DNA of 64,000 nt, taken from assembly GCA_028280025.1 (NCBI GenBank), contig JANQMO010000033.1, forward strand, positions 1-64,000, in the 5' to 3' direction. The notes under the pieces were generated by a model that was not told where the DNA came from, did not search any database, and saw only the letters and a list, made by a program, of their open reading frames with translations. The stretch comes from Chlorobium sp. (GTDB taxonomy: Bacteria; Bacteroidota; Chlorobiia; Chlorobiales; Chlorobiaceae). Shown in pieces: positions 45,415 to 53,807 of the stretch (position 1 is the stretch's first letter; the number at the start of each line of letters is the position of its first letter). Both the position numbers and the translations under genes were made by a program.

Positions 45415-46128
45415 ATGATGTCAGAGCCTATGATCCTTGTTGTCGAGGATGACAGCAACCTGGCGAAGCTTCTGAAATACAATCTCGAAAAAGCCGGTTA
45501 CAAGTGTTTTCTTGCCGGGTCGGGAGAGGATGCCCTTCAGTTTCTTGCCGACCGGGACGTCGATCTTGTTCTGCTCGATATCATGCTGCCGGGCATCGAC
45601 GGGTTCGAAGTCTGCAGAAGAATTCGCCAGCATCAGCTTAACAGGGATTTGCCTATTGTTATGCTGACTGCAAAAGGAGAGGAGATAGACAAGGTACTCG
45701 GTTTTGAACTGGGTATCGATGACTATGTCGTCAAGCCTTTCAGTCCAAGGGAATTGAACCTGAGGATCAGGGCTATTCTGAAGCGTGACAGGAGATCGAA
45801 AAGGGACGCAAGAGAGGTGCTCAGGTGCAAGGGCCTCGAAGTGGATATTGCAAAACACAGTGTCAGGCTTGACGGTAAGGAAATTACGCTGACCCTGATG
45901 GAATTCAAGCTCCTTGCCGTTCTTCTTAAAAGGCGGGGGCAGGCCCAATCCCGGGAAACGCTGCTCAGTGATGTATGGGATGTGGATAAAACCATCAATA
46001 CCCGCACAATCGATACCCATATAACACGATTAAGGGAAAAACTCGGCAAAACCGGCAAGCTTATCAAGACCGTAAGAGGACTTGGCTACAAGCTTGAGGA
46101 CAGCGGAGAATACCGTGAAGAAAGGTAG
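45415..46128 (+). CDS. OmpR/PhoB-family response regulator
   Basis: A DNA-binding regulator. The receiver domain (about 6-120) has the acidic pair ED at 11-12, the phosphorylated Asp near D55 (LVLLDIMLPG) and the Lys in DDYVVKPFS; the winged-helix output domain ends in TIDTHITRLREKLG and IKTVRGLGYKLE. Starts at ATG 45415 or 45418; no good ribosome binding site distinguishes them. Its 3' end overlaps the kinase start by 14 bp. PhoB-like by domain type; phosphate control is not shown. Confidence 0.93.
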   Translation: MMSEPMILVVEDDSNLAKLLKYNLEKAGYKCFLAGSGEDALQFLADRDVDLVLLDIMLPGIDGFEVCRRIRQHQLNRDLPIVMLTAKGEEIDKVLGFELGIDDYVVKPFSPRELNLRIRAILKRDRRSKRDAREVLRCKGLEVDIAKHSVRLDGKEITLTLMEFKLLAVLLKRRGQAQSRETLLSDVWDVDKTINTRTIDTHITRLREKLGKTGKLIKTVRGLGYKLEDSGEYREER

Positions 46129-47917
46129 TGTTTCATTTCGTCTTGGACTGGTTTTCGGCGTTGTGATTTTCTTTACTGTTGCGATCAGCTACGTCTATCT
46201 CGGCGGCCAGCTCCGGGCGCTTATTTTCGGTGATCTCAAGGAGCAGCTCTACAAGGAGCTCGAGTTGAACCGTCAGCTTCTGGACGATTGTCCGGAACAA
46301 TGGGACATCATCAGCGAATCAGACAAGTGGGCCGATGATGTCGGTGCCGCGCTTGAGGTTCGCGTTACACTTATTTCAATGAACGGCAAGGTTATAGGTG
46401 ATTCCTATATGGGACCGTCGCGGCTTCCTTTCGTCGATAATCAACTGCGGTTTCCGGAAATACAGCAGGCGCTCGTCAACGGGGCCGGTGAAAGCAGGCG
46501 TTTCAGTGAGACTTTGAATGAAGAGGTGCTTTTTGTCGCAAAGGTGCTTGGTGATGAAGAGCCTTTTGCCATCCTCAGATTTGCAAAACCACTGAGCCAG
46601 ATCCATATGCTTGAAACTGAAATAAGGCGCGGGGTAGAAGGAGCGTTGTTCTGGTCGCTTTTGCTTTCGCTTGTTTTCGGGACACTGACTGCGGTTTTTC
46701 TGGCAAGGCCCCTGCGGCGCATTGCCCAGGCGGCAGATAACATTCTTCACGGAAACTATCGCTATAAGCTGCGTGTACAACGGGATGACGAAATCGGCCA
46801 GCTTGCCCGCGCATTCAATTTCATATCCGATGAAATGATGCGGATCAATCAGCAGGAAGAATGGTTCAAGGCTGTGTTTGCAAGTATACGTGAAGCTATT
46901 ATCGTTACTGATTCCAGCGGGGGAGTCATGCTTGGCAACCCTGCTGCATGCAGGTATTTCAATCTTGACTGCGGGCAGATGATCAGGACCGGAGCCGGTA
47001 ACAAGGTGACCGATAGCCGTTTGCTTGACCTTTTTGAGCGCGTCAGCGTCACAGGTTCACGGGAGGCAAGGGAGGAAATAACGGTCAAGACCCAGCGCGG
47101 CGAAAGGGTTCTCCAGGTCAGCGCTATGCCGGTCATAAAAGACAGGATTCCCATGGGAACGGTTTTTGTCCTCAACGACATTACCAGGCTGCGTAACCTC
47201 GAGCGTATAAGAAGGGATTTTGTGTCGAGCGTTTCACACGAGTTGCGAACGCCTTTGACAAGCATCAAGGGATATACCGAAACACTTTTGGAGGGAGCGG
47301 TTAACGATCCCGGTACTGCCAGACAGTTTCTTCAGATCATTCTCCAGGAGAGCGAGCAGCTCACCGCACTCATAAACGATGTACTCGATCTTTCGAAACT
47401 GGAATCAGGCAGGATAGAATACACGTTCAGGCCTGTTCTTCTTTCGGGTCTGGTCGACAAAGTGATGAGCCTTTTCCGGCGGACAATCGATACGAAAGGT
47501 ATTACTCTGCAGGTCGATGTTTCCGATAACCTTCCGCGGGTAAACGCAGACAAGGATTATCTTGAACTTGTCATCAGGAATCTCGTGGATAATGCCATCA
47601 AGTATGTGCCGGAAAAGAACGGGCAGATAAGTGTGTCTGCATTCGTGTCAGGTGACAAGGTGAAAGTTGACGTTAAAGACAACGGGATTGGAATTCCGAA
47701 GAATGACCTTGGCAGAATATTTGAACGTTTTTACCGTGTTGACAAGGCGCGTTCAAGAGCTATAGGCGGCACAGGTCTCGGATTGGCCATCGTGAAGCAT
47801 ATTATTCTTGCTCATAAAGGCAATATCGAGGTTCAGTCAAGGCTCAATGAGGGATCCACATTCAGCTTCACTATTCCCGTGTCGAAGATAGAAAAGAAGA
47901 AAGAACATCGAAAATGA
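46115..47917 (+). CDS. PhoR-like sensor histidine kinase
   Basis: A 600-residue membrane kinase starting at GTG 46115, which follows GCGGAG. Order: membrane helix 1 (about 8-30), an extracytoplasmic sensor domain, membrane helix 2 (WSLLLSLVFGTLTAVFL, near 185-205), HAMP linker, a PAS domain (VFASIREAIIVTDSSGGVML), HisKA with VSSVSHELRTPLTSIKGY and the HATPase boxes NLVDNAIKYVP, DNGIGIPKND and GGTGLGLAIVKH. Partner of the overlapping regulator; its end overlaps the MscS gene (ATGA). Confidence 0.94.
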   Translation: MKKGSVSFRLGLVFGVVIFFTVAISYVYLGGQLRALIFGDLKEQLYKELELNRQLLDDCPEQWDIISESDKWADDVGAALEVRVTLISMNGKVIGDSYMGPSRLPFVDNQLRFPEIQQALVNGAGESRRFSETLNEEVLFVAKVLGDEEPFAILRFAKPLSQIHMLETEIRRGVEGALFWSLLLSLVFGTLTAVFLARPLRRIAQAADNILHGNYRYKLRVQRDDEIGQLARAFNFISDEMMRINQQEEWFKAVFASIREAIIVTDSSGGVMLGNPAACRYFNLDCGQMIRTGAGNKVTDSRLLDLFERVSVTGSREAREEITVKTQRGERVLQVSAMPVIKDRIPMGTVFVLNDITRLRNLERIRRDFVSSVSHELRTPLTSIKGYTETLLEGAVNDPGTARQFLQIILQESEQLTALINDVLDLSKLESGRIEYTFRPVLLSGLVDKVMSLFRRTIDTKGITLQVDVSDNLPRVNADKDYLELVIRNLVDNAIKYVPEKNGQISVSAFVSGDKVKVDVKDNGIGIPKNDLGRIFERFYRVDKARSRAIGGTGLGLAIVKHIILAHKGNIEVQSRLNEGSTFSFTIPVSKIEKKKEHRK

Positions 47918-49200
47918 CAGAATCCTTACTTGTTTATTTACAGTCGTTCGGGCTTGATGAGCACCTTGCGAAAATTGTCTTTACGGCAACAATGGTTCTC
48001 CTGGCCATCGTTCTTGTGATAGTATCGGAGGTTGTGGTCAAAAGGATATTGCTGCGGACCATTCATGCACTGGTTTCAAGGACGAAAGCCGGTTATGACG
48101 ATCTTCTCGTCAAGCACAAGGTGTTCAACTGGATAGCACAGTTGATCCCTCCGATGCTTCTCTATAATCTGGCGGTCCCTGTCCTGCAGTTCTATCCTAA
48201 AAGTACAGACGTCATTCAGTCCCTGGCGCTGCTTTACCTGACGGTTGTTTTTGTCCTTGTCCTTCTTGCTGTCCTGGATGCGTTTCTTGACCATCATAGC
48301 CGGAGCCGTTTGGCTGAGAGGCTGCCGATCAAGAGCTTTATTCAGGTGATCAAGACCGTTGTGGTTTGTGTCGGAGCGGTAATTGTGATTTCCACCCTCA
48401 TCGGACAGTCTCCGGTTGTTCTTTTCAGCGGGCTGGGCGCATTTACCGCAGTCATTATACTGATATTCAAAGATTCTATTCTGGGGCTTGTCGCTGGAAT
48501 TCAACTGACGGCAAACAACCTCGTCAAGGTCGGCGACTGGATCGAAATGCCTCAATACGGCGCAGACGGCGATGTCATCGATATATCGCTCGTCACGGTT
48601 TCCGTGCAGAACTGGGACAAGACCATCAGCACCATCCCTGCCTATGCATTGCTTTCCGAGGGATTTAAAAACTGGAGGGGCATGAGCGAATCCGGCGGCC
48701 GACGGATCAAACGTTCGATCTGCATCGATATGAACAGTGTTCGTTTCTGTGATGACGATCTTTTGGAACAAATCGGCAATATCCAGCTCCTGAAAGAGTT
48801 TCTTCCTCATAAAAAGGAAGATATCAGCCGGTACAATCTTGAGCATGATGTCGATACGTCGTCTCCGGTAAACGGCAGGAATCTGACCAATCTCGGAATG
48901 TTCAGAGCCTATCTTGAGGCTTATCTTGAAAATCATCCCAAAATCAATCCGAAGATGACCTTTCTTATCCGTCACCTTGCCCCGGCGGAGCATGGCATTC
49001 CGGTTGAAATCTATGTGTTCAGCAATGACCAGGAGTGGGCGAATTACGAAGCGATACAGGCCGATATCATGGATCATGTTCTTGCAGTTCTGCCGTTTTT
49101 CGATCTGAGTGTTTTCCAGGTTCCTTCAGGTTCCGATATCGCCGCGGTGGGCCATGAGCTGCGAGGAGCGTTGAGTGAATCTCCGGGTAGGGATGAGTGA
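47914..49200 (+). CDS. MscS-family mechanosensitive channel
   Basis: A 428-residue inner-membrane channel of the larger YbdG/YnaI-like type with four to five predicted helices. The pore-lining region is GLGAFTAVIILIFKDSILGL followed by the beta domain (NLVKVGDWIEMPQYGADGDV, VQNWDKTISTIP). It would release solutes on hypo-osmotic shock. The start overlaps the stop of the sensor kinase, so the channel is co-expressed with the two-component pair, suggesting envelope or osmotic stress control. Confidence 0.88.
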   Translation: MTESLLVYLQSFGLDEHLAKIVFTATMVLLAIVLVIVSEVVVKRILLRTIHALVSRTKAGYDDLLVKHKVFNWIAQLIPPMLLYNLAVPVLQFYPKSTDVIQSLALLYLTVVFVLVLLAVLDAFLDHHSRSRLAERLPIKSFIQVIKTVVVCVGAVIVISTLIGQSPVVLFSGLGAFTAVIILIFKDSILGLVAGIQLTANNLVKVGDWIEMPQYGADGDVIDISLVTVSVQNWDKTISTIPAYALLSEGFKNWRGMSESGGRRIKRSICIDMNSVRFCDDDLLEQIGNIQLLKEFLPHKKEDISRYNLEHDVDTSSPVNGRNLTNLGMFRAYLEAYLENHPKINPKMTFLIRHLAPAEHGIPVEIYVFSNDQEWANYEAIQADIMDHVLAVLPFFDLSVFQVPSGSDIAAVGHELRGALSESPGRDE

Positions 49201-49289
49201 ATAGTGACGAGTGACACTGTAAGAAACCATTGTCAGTTTCCGGCGGCACTGACAGCTCCTGTAGAAAAGCTGTTTTAGGTCCATTGGCG

Positions 49290-49802
49290 TTATGGTTTTA
49301 TGCAATCCTGCTGTGTTCTGGCGTCCGAAATAATGTTTCGGTGGAGCGTCAGCCTGATTGGCGGGATGGTGTCGAAAGAGTAGAATCCGGCTTCGAACAG
49401 TTCGTGGTTGACGGTTACTTCCGGATTAACCACAGTAACTTTATACGCGACTACAACGAGCGAGCCGTACATCTCGCTTTGGCGGTGATACGCTCCGATA
49501 AGGCTTTCGATAGTTCCGTCGAGAGATGTTTCCTCTTTCAGTTCACGGAGGCAGCCTTCCTGAGGTGTTTCGCCGGATTCGAGAAACCCTCCAGGCAGGG
49601 CCCATTCGTTATAGCCCGGGTGATGAGCCCTTCTTACAACAAGGAGTTTGTTGTCGGAGCTCAGTGTATAAGCGATCGCGACCGGTAACGGGTTTTCATA
49701 ATGTATCCATGAGCAGGAAGAGCATTTTTTTCTCGGCCTGTTCTCTATTTCGGCGTCCATAAGTTCTGAGCCGCAAACGGGGCAGTAGCTGTAACTCTGC
49801 AT
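49290..49802 (-). CDS. Nudix hydrolase with N-terminal zinc ribbon (NudC-like)
   Basis: A 170-residue protein. Zinc cysteines C7, C10, C27 and C30 form a ribbon; the Nudix box is GFLESGETPQEGCLRELKEE, matching GX5EX7REUXEEXGU. The ribbon plus Nudix arrangement resembles NADH pyrophosphatase NudC, but it is shorter and the NudC SQPWPFPxS motif is missing, so another nucleotide diphosphate may be the substrate. Confidence 0.88.
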   Translation of the reverse strand: MQSYSYCPVCGSELMDAEIENRPRKKCSSCSWIHYENPLPVAIAYTLSSDNKLLVVRRAHHPGYNEWALPGGFLESGETPQEGCLRELKEETSLDGTIESLIGAYHRQSEMYGSLVVVAYKVTVVNPEVTVNHELFEAGFYSFDTIPPIRLTLHRNIISDARTQQDCIKP

Positions 49803-49916
49803 CTGTAATGTTCCGTGACGTTAGAATTGATATGAGCATTCCCGGCATTGAAACTTTTTGTCGAGTCAATTAATTCAATACTGAAAAATTCCGCAACTAT
49901 ACAAGGATAAGGAACA

Positions 49917-50387
49917 ATGGCACTACTCGAAAAAGGCGCGAAAGCTCCAGGTTTTGAAGCTCTGGACCAGGACGGGAAAAAAGTAAGTCTTTCCGAATAT
50001 TCCGGAAAAAGGGTACTGCTCTATTTCTATCCCAAAGACGATACTCCCGGCTGCACCAAAGAGGCTTGTGCATTTCGCGATAATTTCCCTAAATTCAAGA
50101 AGATAGGGGTAGAAGTTCTCGGGGTCAGTATTGACAGTGAGAAACGGCACAAGAAGTTTGCCGATAAGCATGGCCTTCCATTCAGGCTGGTTGTCGATGA
50201 GGATAAAAAGATCGTTGAGGACTATGGTGTCTGGGGGCTTAAAAAATTTATGGGTCGTGAATATATGGGGACGAACAGGGTAACGTATCTTATCGATAAG
50301 AACGGTGCTATCGAACATGTCTGGCCCAAGGTGAAACCGGCTGATCATGCTGAAGAAGTGATACGATATATTGAATCAAACGAATGA
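49917..50387 (+). CDS. bcp: thiol peroxidase Bcp (peroxiredoxin Q)
   Basis: A 156-residue thioredoxin-dependent peroxiredoxin that reduces peroxides. The peroxidatic Cys is C46 and the resolving Cys C51 (DDTPGCTKEACAFRD), the exact spacing of the Bcp class. It is likely important for an anaerobe exposed to oxygen. It is followed by yqgE after 3 bp, so the two form a unit. Confidence 0.95.
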   Translation: MALLEKGAKAPGFEALDQDGKKVSLSEYSGKRVLLYFYPKDDTPGCTKEACAFRDNFPKFKKIGVEVLGVSIDSEKRHKKFADKHGLPFRLVVDEDKKIVEDYGVWGLKKFMGREYMGTNRVTYLIDKNGAIEHVWPKVKPADHAEEVIRYIESNE

Positions 50388-50390
50388 GCC

Positions 50391-50954
50391 ATGGTAAACG
50401 AATACGAGCAGGTGACGGCGGGAGGTCTCATCATGGCATCGGCGGTAATGCTTGAATCCAACTTCAAACGAACCGTATTGTTGATGTGTGAGCATAATGA
50501 GGAAGGCTCAATGGGATTTATCCTCAATCGTCCTCTTGAGGTCAAGGTGTGTGATGCGATAACCGGTTTTGATGGTGTCGATCTGCCCCTGCATATGGGA
50601 GGGCCGGTACAGGTTGATACAGTTCATTACCTGCATCGCAGGGGTGACGTCATCGACAATTGTCATGAGGTGCTTCCCGGGATATTCTGGGGGGGCGAGC
50701 AGGAGCAGCTCAGTTTTCTTCTGGAATCCGGGGTTGTCTCTCCGGCAGAAGTTCGTTTCTATCTCGGCTATGCAGGCTGGGGTTCAGGACAGCTGGAGTC
50801 GGAATTCGAGGAAGGATCATGGTACACGACTTCCGCCACGAAAGATGTGATTTTCAGTTCCGACTACGAGCGCATGTGGGCCAGGACAGTCCGTTCAAAA
50901 GGCGGGGACTATCTCTATGCAGCCAATTCTCCTGAGCTTCCCGGTATGAACTGA
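50391..50954 (+). CDS. YqgE/AlgH family protein
   Basis: A 187-residue cytosolic protein of the DUF179 family. The family block MASAVMLESNFKRTVLLMCEH and GFILNRPL near the N-terminus, and LGYAGWGSGQLESEF near 125, are diagnostic. AlgH was first linked to alginate gene control; the biochemical role is unresolved. It starts 3 bp after bcp, suggesting co-regulation with peroxide defence. Confidence 0.92.
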   Translation: MVNEYEQVTAGGLIMASAVMLESNFKRTVLLMCEHNEEGSMGFILNRPLEVKVCDAITGFDGVDLPLHMGGPVQVDTVHYLHRRGDVIDNCHEVLPGIFWGGEQEQLSFLLESGVVSPAEVRFYLGYAGWGSGQLESEFEEGSWYTTSATKDVIFSSDYERMWARTVRSKGGDYLYAANSPELPGMN

Positions 50955-51065
50955 ATGTATCGCTGTACTTCTTTTTGTTCGATAGAAACACTCATCGATC
51001 AGCTTGGGCTGTCGGCTCAACGGCAATGTTGCTGTCAAGATGGTAGTTTCGAACCGGAACGTGTT

Positions 51066-51161
51066 TTATTTACCCGCAAACATCAGGAGAATAACGACAA
51101 ACAGGTACGACAGTACCCCCCACAAAAGGACCTTCGTGACTTTGAGCTTTTTCTTGAACAT
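51066..51161 (-). CDS. 31-residue single-span membrane peptide
   Basis: Reads MFKKKLKVTKVLLWGVLSYL and on to a hydrophobic end FVVILLMFAGK. A basic N-terminal tail (KKKLKVTK) followed by a ~20-residue hydrophobic helix is the layout of a genuine small membrane protein with positive-inside orientation. It converges with yqgE and diverges from ssrA. The ribosome binding site is weak (CAGAGTTCC). A TTGTGC/TACATT promoter-like pair with 17-bp spacing lies upstream on the minus strand near 51206-51234. Too short for routine gene calling. Confidence 0.45.
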   Translation of the reverse strand: MFKKKLKVTKVLLWGVLSYLFVVILLMFAGK

Positions 51162-51260
51162 GGAACTCTGATACAACGTTTCGTGTTAGGCTATTTTGAT
51201 TTTCTCTTGTAATGTATATATACGTTGTACGCTGCACAAGGCGTACTGTTCTTTGACTTT

Positions 51261-51661
51261 GGGGATGACAGGCTTTTGACAGGACAGGTGTGCGATACAG
51301 TTGCACTCCGAGTTTCAGCATGGATGGACTCGTAAAAGAAGTCTATGCAACATCTAGATGCAGACGATTATTCGTATGCAATGGCTGCCTGATTAGCAAA
51401 CGTTAATTCACTCAGCCATCGTTCGATGACCGAGGCGCTTACTCTGAATTCATCGAATGGCATAACCCGCGCTTGAGCCATCGCTCGCGCAAGTAAGCTT
51501 CATCTGTTTCTTTTCCGGGGAATCAGTTGAATAATCATCCGGAATAGTGTTTCGAACTTTGTCGGCAGAGTCGCGGAACATGAATACTCAACTACCGAAG
51601 ATGAGTGTGGTAGCTGTTTCAAGCAATGTTCTGGACGCGGGTTCGATTCCCGCCATCTCCA
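51261..51661 (+). ncRNA. ssrA: transfer-messenger RNA (tmRNA)
   Basis: Rescues stalled ribosomes and tags incomplete proteins. The 5' end GGGGAUG pairs over 7 bp with CAUCUCC at the 3' end, and the T arm is GCGGGTTCGATTCCCGC. The tag frame begins at GCA 51360 and reads ADDYSYAMAA before TGA at 51390-51392, the green sulfur bacterial type. The 401-nt length is normal. CCA is not encoded (CTCC follows). The 3' end doubles as the attachment site of the downstream island. Confidence 0.97.
51636..51661 (+). other. probable integration site (attL) in the 3' end of ssrA
   Basis: The T-arm and acceptor end of tmRNA (CGCGGGTTCGATTCCCGCC and the following ATCTCCA) is a well-known target for P4-type integrases, and one is encoded 199 bp downstream. 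A second copy was not seen within the window, so attR should lie beyond 64,000. Confidence 0.6.
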
Positions 51662-51696
51662 CTCCCAGGATTTCCCTATCAGTCCTGAAACGTCCG

Positions 51697-51728
51697 AAAA
51701 CCCCTGTAAAATCAGGGGTTTTCGCTTT
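51697..51728 (+). terminator. terminator downstream of ssrA
   Basis: AAAACCCCTG, a 6-nt loop, CAGGGGTTTT and TCGCTTTT. A strong hairpin 35 bp after the mature tmRNA end, already on the island side of the junction. Confidence 0.85.
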
Positions 51729-51859
51729 TCTGTTATCTCTTGCAGGCCAGAGATGTTTTTTAAAATCTACCCATAATAGGTACATTTCATGGTGGTTTTG
51801 GTGTTAAAACCGGTTATCTGGTTGGAAAGTATACCAAAAACGTTACCAGAAATATACTC

Positions 51860-53131
51860 ATGCCTCGCAAGATTGTTCCACTAACCGACACGAAAGTAAA
51901 GAGTTACAAGGCCGCTGAAAAGCCGAGAACCCTGTTTGACGGAGACGGCTTATTCCTGTACTTGCCGGCGAAAAAATATACCAAAGACGGTACACCGCTG
52001 CCTGATTCGAAGTTGTGGCGGTTCAAATATACCTTCGAGGGCAGGCCTCGGGTCATGTCTTTCGGGGCCTATCCGGGGGTGAGCCTTGCGAAGGCTCGCG
52101 AGAAGCACAAAGAGGCCAGGACTCTTCTTGCCGACGACATCGATCCCCAGGCGGAAAAAAAGCGGCGCAGGGCCGCCGTTGCGCAAGAGCGTGAGAAGCT
52201 GGAGAACACCTTCGGAAAGGTCGCTATGCAGTGGTACGCAATTGCTCGGACAGAGTGGACACACGGCCATGCCAGAACGGTTCTTTCGAGGCTCCAGAGG
52301 GATATCCTGCCTCCGCTCGGCGACAAGCAGATTTCCGAAGTCACGACACGGGATATACTGGAGGCTCTGCGGCAGGTAGAAGCCCGCAAGGCTTTCGAGA
52401 CTGCCCATCGCATCAAAACGATCATCGGGCAGGTTTTTACTTTTGCTCTTATCTCCGATATACCGGAAGTGAACAGTAACCCTGCTGCCGGGTTGAGCAA
52501 AGTGCTCAAGCAGCCTCGTAAAAAGAGCATGGCGGCCATTCTCGATCCCGACGTGCTCGGCCGATTGCTTCGGGATATTGACGGCTATGCCGGTTCGCAT
52601 ATTGTCCGCTGCGCCCTGAAGCTGTCCCCGATGCTGTTTGTTCGTCCGGGGGAACTGCGCAGAGCGAAATGGAAGGACATCGATCTGGACGGCCAGGTCT
52701 GGCAGTTGCCTGTCGAGGATATGAAGCTCACACTCAAAGAGAAGGCCAACCGCAAAGGCCAGGTGCATACGGTCCCGCTGGCCAGCCAGGCTGTCGAGGT
52801 GCTTCGGGATCTCTACCCTTACACTTCACGAAGCGCGTATGTTTTCCCAGGACGGGCGGCATCGAGGGTGATGTCGGAGAATACGGTCAACCAGGCGTTA
52901 CGAACCATCGGCTGGGATTCCGATACGGTGACTGCTCACGGATTCCGTGCGACCGCCCGGACCATGCTACACGAGACGCTCGGATTTAGTCCGGATGCCA
53001 TCGAGGCTCAACTTGGACATCGAGTTCCGGACCGGCTAGGGACAGCTTACAACCGTACCCAGCACATCGAGGAGCGTACCCGCATGATGCAGGCCTGGGC
53101 TGATTATCTGGATGGATTGAAGGGGGGATGA
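51860..53131 (+). CDS. P4-type tyrosine integrase
   Basis: A 423-residue site-specific recombinase. The N-terminal DUF4102 arm-binding domain reads PLTDTKVKSYKAAEKPRTLF; the core-binding domain follows, then catalytic residues Arg (FVRPGELRRAKW), His-x-x-Arg (TAHGFRATARTML), His (LGHRVPD) and the nucleophile Tyr (GTAYNRTQH). Complete and presumably active. Its position right after ssrA and pointing away from it is typical for islands that insert in tRNA or tmRNA genes. Confidence 0.95.
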   Translation: MPRKIVPLTDTKVKSYKAAEKPRTLFDGDGLFLYLPAKKYTKDGTPLPDSKLWRFKYTFEGRPRVMSFGAYPGVSLAKAREKHKEARTLLADDIDPQAEKKRRRAAVAQEREKLENTFGKVAMQWYAIARTEWTHGHARTVLSRLQRDILPPLGDKQISEVTTRDILEALRQVEARKAFETAHRIKTIIGQVFTFALISDIPEVNSNPAAGLSKVLKQPRKKSMAAILDPDVLGRLLRDIDGYAGSHIVRCALKLSPMLFVRPGELRRAKWKDIDLDGQVWQLPVEDMKLTLKEKANRKGQVHTVPLASQAVEVLRDLYPYTSRSAYVFPGRAASRVMSENTVNQALRTIGWDSDTVTAHGFRATARTMLHETLGFSPDAIEAQLGHRVPDRLGTAYNRTQHIEERTRMMQAWADYLDGLKGG

Positions 53132-53145
53132 ATGTGTGCTGTTTG

Positions 53146-53343
53146 TTAAAACGAAAGCCTTTTTATCATCAAGCGTTTCAGTCTTTCCGCAGTTTCTTCA
53201 AGTTCGGCTTCAGGTATTTCCGGTTCGACATTATCGATTTTGTCCCCTTCCATATGCAAAGTAATTCTCACCATTTTGCCTGGCAGTTTTTCAGCCCGTA
53301 TTTCGACCTGAAAGCCGTTGATCTGGAAGGATTTGACGTTCAT
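53146..53343 (-). CDS. small hypothetical protein
   Basis: A 65-residue charged frame, MNVKSFQINGFQVEIRAEKL at the start and an amphipathic Glu-rich helix (EIPEAELEETAERLKRLM) near the end. Composition is coding-like, but there is no ribosome binding site and no known family. It ends 15 bp from the integrase stop in convergent orientation. It could be an excision or control factor of the island; no motif proves it. Confidence 0.4.
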   Translation of the reverse strand: MNVKSFQINGFQVEIRAEKLPGKMVRITLHMEGDKIDNVEPEIPEAELEETAERLKRLMIKRLSF

Positions 53344-53807
53344 GAGTGAACAGATGCGGGTTATGAGGTGGGCTCATTTTTTTTCTCTTCTGGTCTCTTT
53401 GCCACAGAAGCAGGGCAAATCCGAAAATAAAAGACATATAAATACTCAGGTCGGCTAAGAGCTGAACAGGTATTAAGTATGGCATCGTAAGGGGATTGAG
53501 TTGTTCTTCGTCAACAAGTTAGAAAATTCTTGATTGGCGAGAAAGAAAAAAGTGAAAAATAACAGTGAATATGATGGCGCCTGAATCTGGGGTGGTGAGG
53601 TGTGTTGGCACTTGAAGCACTCCATAATGGTCTATTATGCTGTAAATTCGTCCTGTTTATTCCGTTTGTGTCGCGGAAAATTGCGTATCTTCCCCAATAA
53701 GCAGTATCCAGAGTAGTACCCTCTATCAACTCATGACAGGCTCTCGGATATGGAGACTTCATACCTTCTGTGCACATCCTTCCCAAACTTAAAGCGCTAA
53801 TCCAGCT
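53344..53807. other. AT-rich island spacer without a confident gene
   Basis: A minus-strand frame at 53291-53485 encodes a 64-residue peptide with one hydrophobic segment (LSIYMSFIFGFALLLW) and could be a small membrane protein, but it overlaps the previous frame and lacks a ribosome binding site. The remainder shows no gene on either strand. It should contain the promoter of the pentapeptide-repeat gene. Confidence 0.35.
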
